64,000 bases of DNA from an uncultured Eubacterium sp. (GCA_910586225.1 CAJUIL010000004.1:122417-186416); one strand, 5' to 3'; counted from the first letter of the stretch, positions 42,777 through 52,600 are shown. Numbers and translations: made by a program. Notes: generated by a model from the letters alone, not told the origin.

Positions 42777-42839
42777 TGGTTCAGGCAGGTCTTTGCGCTT
42801 TGCTGCAAAGACCGTAAGAACATGATTCAGGAGTGCAAA
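42773..42839 (-). repeat. Dispersed palindromic repeat, copy 4 (partial)
   Basis: GTAATGGTTCAG, then GGTCTTTGC (42788-42796) pairing with GCAAAGACC (42805-42813), then GTAAGAACATGATTCAGGAG. It matches the module C end of copy 3 and stops before module B. The first bases are the stop codon of the upstream gene. Confidence 0.75.
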
Positions 42840-42898
42840 TGTGTGATCGTTCAGATGGTGGCAGCGGAACGGTTACGGTTCAGGAGATATGAGTATAG

Positions 42899-44362
42899 AT
42901 GGAAGCAAAGAAAAATAACCGGATGCGGATAGGAAGGCTGTTTTTGCTGTTGGAAGCGGTGCTGCTCTGCTTTCTTGGAGGCTTTTATTTTGCCTGTGGG
43001 GACGGGCTTTATGTCAGACGATCCGCAGGGACGGTAGAGCCGTTTTCCGGAAATTTGGATACGGGAGAGCTGACAGCGGGCAGGACGGTAGAGCAGTTGT
43101 ATACTTCACAGATGGACAGGATCGAAAAGCTTGGGGTAATGGTATCGGATTATGGACGCACATCGGGATCCGTGCTTAGGATACGGCTTGAGGATGTGAC
43201 GGCTGCCTGTGTCATTGCACAGTCTGAGTTTCCGGTAAATGAGCTGGGAAGCGGACAGTATCTTTATGTGGAGCCTGCGGGCGGATATGAGATCGGACGC
43301 GGGCATAAGGTGAAGATAACGGTGTCCTGCGACGGGGAGCCAAAAAGTGCGCCAACGGTGTATTATAATTCCGTAAATATGCTGGAGCATCCGGGCGTAG
43401 CTGTCGGGGCGCAGCTTAAGATCCAGGGAGAGGATGTGCCAGGGACGCTTTGCTTTACGGTGCAGGGCTTGGATTATGTATGGACCGGGCCGAATTATTG
43501 GAAGCTGGTGCTGTTTTTTGCGGCGGCAGCGGCGCTGATGTTTTGGACAGCGGCGGTACGCTATCTGTCCGGCAGGAGGGAATATTTGTTCTCTACAGCG
43601 TCAGCGATGCAAAAATACAGGTTTTTGATCGGCCAGCTTGTGTCCAGGGATTTTAAGGTGCGCTATAAAAGGTCGGTGCTAGGGATATTTTGGAGCTTTT
43701 TAAATCCGCTGTTGATGATGATTGTGCAGTATCTTGTATTTTCCCAGCTGTTTCGGTCAGACATTGATAACTATCCAGTCTATTTGCTGTCTGGACTGGT
43801 CGTGTTCAATTTTTTTACGGAGGGTGTCAATCAGGCGCTCACATCGGTTGTCGGCAACGCAGCTTTAATCTCAAAGGTTTATATGCCTAAATATGTGTAT
43901 CCGGTTACGAGAGTGTTATCGTCCGGGATCAACCTTTTGATGTCGCTGATCCCGCTGATGCTTGCCGCGGCTTTGACGAGGGAGCCTTTTACAAAAGCGT
44001 ATCTGATGCTGCCGTATTTTCTCCTATGTCTGGTTGGTTTTACGATCGGAGTGGGGATGCTGCTCGGCGCGCTGATGGTGTTTTTCCGGGATATCCAGTT
44101 TTTATGGGGGATCCTGAGTATGCTTTGGATGTACCTGACGCCGTTATTTTATCCGCTGCAGATCATTCCAGCCGGGATGCGGCATCTGTTTGCCTATAAT
44201 CCTATGCTGTATTTTGTAAATGCGGTAAGGACAATCGTGATGGAGGGCATTACGCCGCAGCCTGCCGTATTTTTCCGGTGCGCGGTCATCACTCTGGGCG
44301 CGTTGCTGCTGGGCGGGCTGGTGTTTCGAAAGGCGCAGGATAAGTTTATCTTTTATTTATAA
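42899..44362 (+). CDS. Wzm-type polysaccharide ABC exporter permease with N-terminal ectodomain
   Basis: A 487-residue protein. The C-terminal 255 residues are a standard ABC-2 (Wzm/TagG) permease: LVSRDFKVRYKRSVLGIFWS, FLNPLLMMIVQYLVF and LTPLFYPLQIIP. In front there is an unusual part: TM about 12-32, a beta-rich domain of about 165 residues outside the membrane (VLRIRLEDVTAACVIAQSEF and KVKITVSCDGEPKSAPTVYY), then TM about 200-222. Normal Wzm is about 260 residues. It pairs with the Wzt gene 12 bp downstream. Flips or exports a finished lipid-linked glycan. GGAGATATG precedes the ATG. Confidence 0.88.
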   Translation: MEAKKNNRMRIGRLFLLLEAVLLCFLGGFYFACGDGLYVRRSAGTVEPFSGNLDTGELTAGRTVEQLYTSQMDRIEKLGVMVSDYGRTSGSVLRIRLEDVTAACVIAQSEFPVNELGSGQYLYVEPAGGYEIGRGHKVKITVSCDGEPKSAPTVYYNSVNMLEHPGVAVGAQLKIQGEDVPGTLCFTVQGLDYVWTGPNYWKLVLFFAAAAALMFWTAAVRYLSGRREYLFSTASAMQKYRFLIGQLVSRDFKVRYKRSVLGIFWSFLNPLLMMIVQYLVFSQLFRSDIDNYPVYLLSGLVVFNFFTEGVNQALTSVVGNAALISKVYMPKYVYPVTRVLSSGINLLMSLIPLMLAAALTREPFTKAYLMLPYFLLCLVGFTIGVGMLLGALMVFFRDIQFLWGILSMLWMYLTPLFYPLQIIPAGMRHLFAYNPMLYFVNAVRTIVMEGITPQPAVFFRCAVITLGALLLGGLVFRKAQDKFIFYL

Positions 44363-44374
44363 CAGGAGAAGCAT

Positions 44375-45118
44375 ATGAGTGCAGGGATTGTATCCGTGGA
44401 AAATGTATCGCTGAAATTTAAGCTGCAGCAGAACCGGGCGGACACGCTCAAAGAATTTTTTGTGCGTTGGCTGAAAAAGGATTTAGGCTCAGAAAGCTTC
44501 TGGGCGCTGCGCAACGTTTCATTTGAGGTGAAACAGGGAGATGTGATCGGCATTATCGGGCGCAACGGAGCGGGAAAGAGCACACTGCTTAAGGTGATCT
44601 CCGGCATTATGAAGCCGACGAGCGGAAGTATTCTGGTACACGGAAACGTTGTACCGATGCTGGAGCTTGGCTCCGGCTTTGACAACGAGCTGTCCGGACG
44701 GGAAAATGTGTATTTAAACGGCGCCATTTTAGGCTACAGCAAACAATTTTTAGAGAGCAGGTATGACGAGATCCTGGAGTTTTCACAGCTTGGCAGCTTT
44801 ATCGAGGCGCCGATCCGTACGTATTCTTCTGGGATGCTTGCCAGGCTTGCGTTTTCCATTGCCTGTCTGGTAGAGCCGGAGATTTTGATCGTGGATGAGA
44901 TCTTATCGGTTGGCGACGCGGGCTTTCAGGAAAAGAGCCGCAGCCGGATGCTGGAGCTGATGAGCGGCGGTACGACGGTATTTTTTGTATCGCATGATAT
45001 GGACCAGATGCAGGAGATGTGTCATAAAGTACTCTGGCTGGAGCAGGGAGAGGTCAAAAGCTACGGGCCTTGTGAAAAGGTCATTGATGAATACAAACGT
45101 TTTTCAGGTGGGATGTGA
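44375..45118 (+). CDS. Wzt/TagH-type polysaccharide ABC exporter ATPase
   Basis: A 247-residue ATPase: Walker A GRNGAGKST (about 64-72), the family ELGSGFDNELSGRENVYLNG (Q-loop side), signature YSSGMLARLAFS and Walker B ILIVDEILSVGD. There is no C-terminal carbohydrate-binding domain, so chain length recognition must lie elsewhere, perhaps in the ectodomain of the permease. ACAGGAGAAG precedes the ATG. The stop overlaps the start of the next gene (ATGTGATG). Confidence 0.93.
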   Translation: MSAGIVSVENVSLKFKLQQNRADTLKEFFVRWLKKDLGSESFWALRNVSFEVKQGDVIGIIGRNGAGKSTLLKVISGIMKPTSGSILVHGNVVPMLELGSGFDNELSGRENVYLNGAILGYSKQFLESRYDEILEFSQLGSFIEAPIRTYSSGMLARLAFSIACLVEPEILIVDEILSVGDAGFQEKSRSRMLELMSGGTTVFFVSHDMDQMQEMCHKVLWLEQGEVKSYGPCEKVIDEYKRFSGGM

Positions 45119-46248
45119 TGGAAGATAAGGGTATTTGTCTGAGCCTGGTCGCGGCTGCCTATCAGGTGGAAGCATATGTGCAAAGGTGCATCCGCTCTGT
45201 ACTGGCCTGTGGATACGAGCGGCTGGAGCTGATTCTTGTAATGGGCAGATCCACAGACCGGACAAATGAAATCTGCAGGCAGTATGCGCACATCGAAAAC
45301 GTAATCTGCATCATGCAGGATCAGACAGGGCTTTCCAATGCGAGAAACTGCGGGATCCTGGCGGCGCGGGGAGATTTTGTAGCGTTTTTGGACGCAGATG
45401 ATTTTGTACTGCCGGGGGCGCTTGCAAGGTATTGCTGTTTTCTGGAGGAAAGCGCAAAAAGCAGGGATTTTGACGCGTTGGTCAATGATTTTTATTTTGT
45501 AAATGAACAAGGACAGGCGCTTTCTCAAAGCCGCCAAATTAAAGCTCCACATGGAAGGCTTTTGGGCAATAGGTATACCGCGCGGCTGATACGCGCCAGA
45601 GGTACGTTTTGGAACGCGTGGCGGTATGCTTATCGGCGGGAGTATTTATTGTCCGGGCAAAGAAAGTTTGCAGAGGGAAGAAACTGTGAAGATTTGGATT
45701 TTGCGGTTCGTGCAATACTGGGAGGCGCGCGGCTTGCTTTTTGCCATATGCCGTATTACGGATATTGTCCGATACGAGAGGATTCTTTGTCCAATACGAA
45801 AAACCGCGGCATGGTGCGGGATTTTCTGATAATGGAGCGGCAGCTGCTTTCTTTGTGCCAGGAGGATGCGCAAAACGGCAGGCAGAAATATATACGTCCC
45901 AGTGCGGATCGCATAGGAAACAGCGCGGCATTGGCGGAAAAGCTAAAAGAGCTTTTGGTACTCAGCCTTCCGGATATTTATGAGGTTCCGCGTGTGGACA
46001 GGGAAAAAACAGCGCGAAGCTACCGGAAAATGTTTGTGAGCTGTCCTCCGCCGGATCATCGGCTGCTGCGTGTGCTGTTTTTCTTATGCCGCAGGCAGAG
46101 TATCCGGGCGGTAAGCTATCTGCTGTGGAGGCTTAAGCGGATACGCAGAAAAATAAAATATCAAAAAGGAGTAAGCAATGCTGATTACAAAGACACCGTT
46201 TCGCGTCAGCTTTTGCGGCGGCGGAAGCGACATGGCTGCATATTATGA
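45118..46248 (+). CDS. GT2-family glycosyltransferase
   Basis: A 376-residue GT-A enzyme: SLVAAAYQVEAYVQRCIRSV at the start, MGRSTDRTNEIC, then GDFVAFLDADDFVLPGAL with the DxD-type metal site, and CEDLDFAVRAI as probable base region. The ATG at 45118 overlaps the Wzt stop. Unusually, the last 71 bases overlap hddA, and the tail encoded there (SNADYKDTVSRQLLRRRKRH) looks non-native, as if an earlier stop was lost. Acceptor and donor are unknown. Confidence 0.87.
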   Translation: MEDKGICLSLVAAAYQVEAYVQRCIRSVLACGYERLELILVMGRSTDRTNEICRQYAHIENVICIMQDQTGLSNARNCGILAARGDFVAFLDADDFVLPGALARYCCFLEESAKSRDFDALVNDFYFVNEQGQALSQSRQIKAPHGRLLGNRYTARLIRARGTFWNAWRYAYRREYLLSGQRKFAEGRNCEDLDFAVRAILGGARLAFCHMPYYGYCPIREDSLSNTKNRGMVRDFLIMERQLLSLCQEDAQNGRQKYIRPSADRIGNSAALAEKLKELLVLSLPDIYEVPRVDREKTARSYRKMFVSCPPPDHRLLRVLFFLCRRQSIRAVSYLLWRLKRIRRKIKYQKGVSNADYKDTVSRQLLRRRKRHGCIL

Positions 46249-47164
46249 AAGGTACGGCGGCTGTGTCCTTAGCACAACGATCAATAAATACATCTATCTG
46301 TCCATCCATCCGTATTTTAACGAGCATCAGACGCTCTTAAAATATTCGGAAAACGAGCTTGTGGATGATATCCAGGATATCCGCCATTCCATTTTTCACC
46401 AGGTATTAGCCGATATGGACGTATCCGGCGTGGAGATCAGCAGCACGGCTGATGTACCAGGCGGCACGGGGCTCGGCTCGTCCAGCGCGTTTACGGTAGG
46501 GCTTTTGCATACGTTATACAGCTATAAAGGAACGTTTGCTTCTAAGGCAAGGCTGGCAAAAGAGGCCTGCGAGGTGGAGATAGACAAGCTTGGGTCGCCG
46601 ATCGGCAAGCAGGACCAGTACGCGGCGGCTTTCGGCGGACTGAATTTTATCAGGTTCAATAAGGACGGTACCGTATCGGTATCTCCGGTCATGATGCGCG
46701 CGTCCACGCATAAAACACTGGAGCAGAATCTATTAATGTTTTATACAGGAACGACACGCAGCGCAAACGATATTTTACGTGAGCAGAAGAAAAATATTTC
46801 ACAGGATGAGAAAAACCAAAACCTGCAAAGTATGTGCCGTCTGGCAGAAGCGATGAAAGAAGCGCTTGAATGCGGCGACTTGACGCGGTTTGGACAGATC
46901 ATGCATGAGAGCTGGCTGCTGAAAAAAACGCTTGCCGCAGGGATCACCAATCCGGATATCGATCAGGCATACGAAGCCGCCATGCAAAACGGCGCGCTAG
47001 GCGGTAAGCTGCTGGGTGCGGGCGGAGGCGGGTTTTTGCTGTTTTACTGCGAGCCGCAGTATCAAAAGCAGGTGCGGGAGAGCATCGGATTTCGGGAATT
47101 TCCATTCCGCTTCGAGCATGACGGGACAAGCGTTGTATATATTGGGGATAAATACTGGAGATAA
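46178..47164 (+). CDS. hddA: D-glycero-alpha-D-manno-heptose 7-phosphate kinase
   Basis: A 328-residue GHMP kinase: TPFRVSFCGGGSDMAAYYER at the start, ATP loop VPGGTGLGSSSAFTVGLL (about 90-107), DKLGSPIGKQDQYAAAFGG and C-terminal GGKLLGAGGGGFLLFY. This set of motifs is specific for HddA, which phosphorylates D-glycero-alpha-D-manno-heptose 7-phosphate at C1 in GDP-D,D-heptose synthesis. AAAAAGGAG lies before the ATG, inside the preceding gene. The partner activities GmhA and HddC are encoded by one fused gene 1 kb downstream. Confidence 0.93.
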   Translation: MLITKTPFRVSFCGGGSDMAAYYERYGGCVLSTTINKYIYLSIHPYFNEHQTLLKYSENELVDDIQDIRHSIFHQVLADMDVSGVEISSTADVPGGTGLGSSSAFTVGLLHTLYSYKGTFASKARLAKEACEVEIDKLGSPIGKQDQYAAAFGGLNFIRFNKDGTVSVSPVMMRASTHKTLEQNLLMFYTGTTRSANDILREQKKNISQDEKNQNLQSMCRLAEAMKEALECGDLTRFGQIMHESWLLKKTLAAGITNPDIDQAYEAAMQNGALGGKLLGAGGGGFLLFYCEPQYQKQVRESIGFREFPFRFEHDGTSVVYIGDKYWR

Positions 47165-47199
47165 CAAATCGAGAGCAGAAAAAGGCAGGGAGAACAGAA

Positions 47200-48138
47200 A
47201 TGAAGGTATTAGTTGCAGGTGCGGCCGGCTTTATCGGAAGCCATTTAACAGACGGTCTGCTGGCGAAAGGACATCAGGTCATAGCCATTGATAATTATTT
47301 TATCGGCACAAGGGACAACTTAAGTCATCTGGCCAAAACAGAGGACTTTCGTCTGTATGAGCAGGATTTGTGCGATAGAGACGCGTTACAGGATGTATTT
47401 GAAAAAGAAAAGCCGGAATATGTATTTCATCTGGCAGCAAACTCAGATATCCAGGCAAGCGCTGAAAATCCGGGCATTGAGTATCAAAATACGTATACGA
47501 CGACGTTTTGCCTGCTGGAATGTATGCGCATTTACGGGGTTAAAAAATTGTTTTTTGCGTCGACATCTGCTGTTTATGGAGAACAAACCGGTACGCTGAC
47601 TGCGGAGGACAGTGCGGGACTGGCGCCGATTTCTTATTATGGCGCCTGCAAGATGGGATCGGAAGGCCTGATCCATGCGTACAGCTATATGAATGATATG
47701 CAGTCTCTTATTTTCCGCTTTCCGAATGTCGTTGGGCCAAGGCTGACGCACGGCGTTATTTTTGATTTTGTAAACAGGCTGAAAAAAGACCCGTCCGGCC
47801 TGCGTATCCTAGGGGACGGCAAGCAGTCAAAGCCATATATTTATGTGCTTGACCTTGTAGATGCGGTGCTAAGGTTTATGGAAACGGGAAAGCCAGGAGT
47901 AACGCTTTATAATATTGGTGTGGAGTCACAGACGACGGTTACCCAGATCGCGGATATCGTATGCGAGAAAATGGGGCTGTCCGGCATTCCTTATACGTAT
48001 ACCGGAGGGTGTGCAGGCTGGAAGGGAGACGTCCCGCGTTACCAGTACAACCTGGATAAGATCCACTGTGCGGGGTGGCGTGCGGCGCATGATTCCAAAG
48101 AAGCCGTGGCCTTGACAGTGGAGAGTATATTGGCGTAA
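47200..48138 (+). CDS. NAD-dependent sugar-nucleotide epimerase/dehydratase
   Basis: A 312-residue extended SDR: NAD site GAAGFIGSHLTDGLLAKG, catalytic STSAVYGE and YYGACKMGSE (Tyr-x3-Lys), and LRILGDGKQSKPYIYVLDLV. It is similar to UDP-glucose 4-epimerases, but its position between the two heptose genes suggests modification of the nucleotide-activated heptose or of another sugar. GGAGAACAG precedes the ATG. The exact substrate cannot be read from sequence. Confidence 0.88.
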   Translation: MKVLVAGAAGFIGSHLTDGLLAKGHQVIAIDNYFIGTRDNLSHLAKTEDFRLYEQDLCDRDALQDVFEKEKPEYVFHLAANSDIQASAENPGIEYQNTYTTTFCLLECMRIYGVKKLFFASTSAVYGEQTGTLTAEDSAGLAPISYYGACKMGSEGLIHAYSYMNDMQSLIFRFPNVVGPRLTHGVIFDFVNRLKKDPSGLRILGDGKQSKPYIYVLDLVDAVLRFMETGKPGVTLYNIGVESQTTVTQIADIVCEKMGLSGIPYTYTGGCAGWKGDVPRYQYNLDKIHCAGWRAAHDSKEAVALTVESILA

Positions 48139-48198
48139 CAGCGGCTGATCGGGAAGGAAGGACGGCGGCAGGATTGGCAGAAAACAGGAGGAGACAGG

Positions 48199-49623
48199 AT
48201 GCAGGCAGTAATCATGGCTGGCGGGAAAGGGACAAGGTTAGTTTCTGTTACAAAGGATGAGATACCAAAGCCGATGGCGCTGATAGCAGGAAAGCCGCTG
48301 CTTTTATGGCAGCTTGAGGAGCTAAGGCGCAATGGCGTTACGGATATCCTGATCATTACCGGACACCTGGGGCAGAAAATAGAGTCGTATTTTCAAAATG
48401 GTGCGGCGTTCGGCGTACGGATCTCTTATATCAGGGAGAAAGAGCCGCTTGGTACAGCAGGGGCGTTTTATTACTTAAGATCCCGGCTTGCGGGGCAGCA
48501 TTTTCTGCTCGTGTTTGGAGATATCTGCTTTACAGCGGATCTGGGCGCGATGGAGCGGTTTCATTTGGCGCATAAGGCGAAGGCGACGTTGTTTGTTCAT
48601 CCAAATTCACATCCGCAGGATTCCGATCTGGTTGTGTTGGATGAAAATCAGCAGGTCGTGCAGATCGTCTCTAAGCATAGAGATAAAAATCAGGCATATG
48701 AAAATTGTGTAAACGCCGGAATTTATATTTTGGACAGCTCGCTTTGCGCGTGTGTGTGTAAGGCAGAGAAAACAGATCTGGAAAAGGATATCCTGATGCC
48801 GCTCATAGAGAGCAGGCAGGGCGGCGTTTTTGGCTACTGGTCGCTGGAGTACGCGAAGGACGCCGGAACTGCGGAACGTATCGCGCAGATTGCAAAGGAT
48901 AAGGAAAATATCGCAAAGGAAAAAGAAGATATCGCGAAAGAAAAGGAAGATGTCGCGAAGGACAAGGAAGATATCGAAACAGTCGGGCAGAGGATAGGAA
49001 AGCAGGAAATAAGGATGGATTATAGAGCACAGATCAAGGATTACATAGAATTGGAGCGAAAGGTATTAAAAAATCTGGACGTCGATGCGATCGACCAGGC
49101 GATGAACCTGATCGGCGGTGCATATGAAGCCGGTAAGAGAATTTACATTTTTGGAAACGGAGGCAGCTCCGCGACAGCGTCGCATTACCAGAACGACTTT
49201 AACAAGGGGATTTCCGAGCACCTGGAAAAGAAATTTCATTTTGTCTGCCTAAACGACAATATGCCGACGGTTATGGCTATTGCGAATGATATTGGATTTG
49301 AAGAAGTGTTCCGCTTTCAGCTTACGAACAGGCTGGAGGAAGGGGATCTGGTCATTGCGATCTCAGGAAGCGGCAACTCCGAAAATGTACTCCTTGCTGC
49401 AGCGTATGCAAAGGAGTGCGGAAACCAGGTGATCGGGCTGACGGGGTATGACGGAGGCAGGCTGAAAGGGCTGTCGGATGTTTCCCTGTGTGCGGACGTG
49501 AACAGTATGCAGGTGACGGAGGATGTCCATATGCTTTTGGATCATCTGATGATGAGTATTTTTTACAGGACGTTGTGCGGGATGGAGCATATAAGCGGAA
49601 ACGAAGCAGAAAGCGGCGTATAA
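48199..49623 (+). CDS. Fused heptose-1-P guanylyltransferase (HddC-like) and sedoheptulose-7-P isomerase (GmhA)
   Basis: A 474-residue fusion. Residues 1-230: nucleotidyltransferase with MAGGKGTRL, EIPKPMALIAGKPLL and FGDICF, like HddC, which makes GDP-D-glycero-alpha-D-manno-heptose. Residues 231-258: four 7-residue repeats (IAKDKEN, IAKEKED, IAKEKED, VAKDKED). Residues 273-474: SIS-domain isomerase with GNGGSSATASHYQNDFNKG, AISGSGNSENVLLAA and TEDVHMLLDHLM, all GmhA hallmarks (sedoheptulose 7-phosphate to heptose 7-phosphate). GmhA normally starts near MDYRAQ; here ATG 49015 has AGGAAATAAGG before it, so a separate GmhA could also be made by internal initiation. With HddA this covers the pathway except the phosphatase GmhB. 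Confidence 0.88.
   Translation: MQAVIMAGGKGTRLVSVTKDEIPKPMALIAGKPLLLWQLEELRRNGVTDILIITGHLGQKIESYFQNGAAFGVRISYIREKEPLGTAGAFYYLRSRLAGQHFLLVFGDICFTADLGAMERFHLAHKAKATLFVHPNSHPQDSDLVVLDENQQVVQIVSKHRDKNQAYENCVNAGIYILDSSLCACVCKAEKTDLEKDILMPLIESRQGGVFGYWSLEYAKDAGTAERIAQIAKDKENIAKEKEDIAKEKEDVAKDKEDIETVGQRIGKQEIRMDYRAQIKDYIELERKVLKNLDVDAIDQAMNLIGGAYEAGKRIYIFGNGGSSATASHYQNDFNKGISEHLEKKFHFVCLNDNMPTVMAIANDIGFEEVFRFQLTNRLEEGDLVIAISGSGNSENVLLAAAYAKECGNQVIGLTGYDGGRLKGLSDVSLCADVNSMQVTEDVHMLLDHLMMSIFYRTLCGMEHISGNEAESGV
48889..48972 (+). repeat. 21-bp in-frame tandem repeat in the HddC-GmhA linker
   Basis: Four units at 48889, 48910, 48931 and 48952, each coding for (I/V)AK(D/E)KE(D/N). The units differ at silent and conservative positions. 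The predicted peptide is a charged helix or short coiled coil. Confidence 0.9.
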
Positions 49624-49682
49624 AGCGAAGGGTGCAGGGCGGCGGCTGACATGGATACGAAGGAAAATAAGGTAGGTAAGTC

Positions 49683-52600
49683 ATGGCGGAAATGATAAAG
49701 AAGAAAAATGCGGTTATGCTGGCAGATACGCGTCCGGCGCTTGTTGGCGTTGTTTTAATGCAGCTTCAGCATACCAATCCGGGATTATTTGAAGAAGCTG
49801 TTATTTATTATACATCGAATATATGTAATGCTGATAAAAAGAAAATGCAGAGTATCATACCATGCAGGTTTATAAAATATGAGTGTCCGCTGCCGGCTGA
49901 GATTCAAAAGAAGCCGCGATTTCAGCTTTTTTCTCATCTTATGTTTGCGCGGTATGAAATGGTAAGGTATTTGGATGAATTTGAAACGATTACTTGGCTG
50001 GATACAGATATTTTGATTCAGGGAGATATCAGCGAATTGATTTGTGCGGCAAAACAAACAGGCGCAGCATTGATCAGGGAAGATCCGCTGCATAAGACAG
50101 CGGAAAAAGTGGACAGGATGCGTACCTGCTTTAGCAAGCCGGTCAAAGGATTTCGACTGGATGATTATTTATATTGTTCGGGAACGATTGTGTTTTCTGA
50201 CAAGCTGCAGAATATGGAGCATTTTACGGAGTGGTGTTATAAAAGGACCTATGAATGGGCAGATATTTTGGATTTGCCAGATCAAGGGGTAATAAATGCC
50301 GCAATCCAAAATTTCCATATACAGGTTACTCCGATATCAGGAAAAACTTACTGTTGTTATCCTTATATGAACCGTGACTGCAGTCAGGCGAGAATTATCC
50401 ACGCCTGGGGGCTTAATAAATTTTGGAACGACTGGTATGTAAACCAGAATTACAACGGATGGAATAAAATCTATCAGACATGGATAAGGGAAGGAGGAAG
50501 CAGCCTCTCGTTTGATATCAAGCCGGAAATTTCCGTTGTGATACCATCATATAAACCAGATCTGAAATTTTTCAGGCAATGCTTAGATAGTTTAATGAAG
50601 CAGACGAGAAACAACTGGGAAAGATATTCCGATTTTGAAATTATTATTGTTGCAGAACCTTTTGATCAGAAACAGCTTACAGAATTTGTAGAGAGTTATC
50701 ACGACCGTAGGATTAGGCTGATTTTCAATAAAGTAAGGTTAGGGATTGCTGCGAGTCTGAATAAGGGAATACAGGAAGCGCAGGGTAAATATATTGCCCG
50801 CATAGATGATGATGATCATGCATCTGCACAAAGGCTCTATTTTCAGAAAAAGTATTTGGATGAGCATGAGCGGACAATTTTGTGTACAACGGATTTTGCA
50901 TATTTTGGAGATATGAGCCAACGGCGGACTGTGTTTGAAGGCGAGATGTCCAGAGCATGGTCGCTTCTGACCTGTCCGTTTGACCATCCTACGGTGATGT
51001 TCCGCAAAAGCTTTTTTGACAAGCACGACCTTAAATATGATGAAAAACAAAAATATGCAGAGGACTGGGAACTATGGCTGCGGGCGTTTGAAAAGGGAAT
51101 GACAGTAGGATGTATTCATGAGGTATTGCTGTATCATCGGTGGCATAACGGGAGCGCAGGCCAGACCGAAGCTTCCAGCAGACGGATGAAAGAAATCGTA
51201 CAGGACAATTTCAGAAGGTTAGGTGTAGAGATTCCGGAGGAGCTTGTATCTGTGTTCTGCCCGTGGTGGGGGAAGGTACAGAATAACGAAGCGCTTGTAT
51301 TCTTAAAAGAAAGCTTTGCGAAAGCGCTGAAGGAGAATCAAAGGCTGGGATTATATGACCAGGAATGCTTGAACAGAGTGTTTGAGCTGCGGTTCGCGGA
51401 GGCGCAGACGGGGGTTTTGCCGGGATTGAGCTGGAGCGCGGGAAAACAGGAGGAGGAAATTGCAGGAGAGTTGAGGGATCGAATGAAAAAACCGGGTATC
51501 CTGCGGCGGATTTTGAAGAGGATGTTAAAGCCGTTGTATCAGCCGTTTCGGCATCGGTATGAGGATCGGATATTGGAGCTGCAGACGGCTGTGTGGCGTA
51601 ATGAAGGGCATATATGGGATTGTATCGCTAAGTTAGATAAAATTCAAGAAATTTTAACAGCCGGACAGCAAAGGGAACTGGAGCAAATGCAGGAGACTTT
51701 AGAGATCATGCAGTCACAGATGACAGAGGCTTCAAAACAGCTCCAGGAGATTTCAATGCAAACATTTGCATTAAATAGCAAACTACAAGAACAGACACAG
51801 GTGCTGTCTGAAAAAGTGTATGAACAGACGGAAAATACTAGGTTGCTGTTATCCGGTAAAATACATGAGCATACGAAATATTTTGAAAACGATTTACGCT
51901 ACATCAGGGAAATACAATCATTCGGCAAAATGATCAGTAAAAAGATTGTATTAATAGGAACAGCAGAACACAGCAATATTGGCGATGCAGCTATCGCATT
52001 AGGGGAAATCGAATTTATACGTAACTATTTTCCTGGTTATGATTTCGTGGAATTATCAAAGTATGATTATGAAAAATGGTTTTCCAGGATAGCAGAGTTG
52101 ATTGGGGAACAGGATATTATTTTTCTTCATGGTGGCGGGAATATGGGTAACCGTTATATTGAAGAAGAACTACTGCGTAGAGATGTTATTACGAATTTTC
52201 CGAATAATAAAATTGTTGTTTTTCCACAAACAATTTCTTTTGATGTGGATGAGAAGGGACAAAAAGAATTGGGTCTATCTGCGGAAATTTATAACAGGCA
52301 TCAGAACTTGATGATATTTACGAGAGGACGGCAAAGCCTGCAAACTGCCTGTAGATTTTTTTCAAACATAAAATCTTTTGGTACGATTGATATGGCGTTA
52401 TTGTTAAAGGCAAACTTTCAATTTCAAAGAGCAGGGGTTTTACTGTGCTTAAGGGAACGGGAGGATGAAGGACGATTTTCAAAAGAACAGCAACAGCAGA
52501 TTGAGGAAATGGTTCAGAAAAAGAATTTAGCATATGACAAAACTACGAATTGGAACAATGAGGACAGAGAGTCTAATATTTATAAAGATACGCGCAGAAT

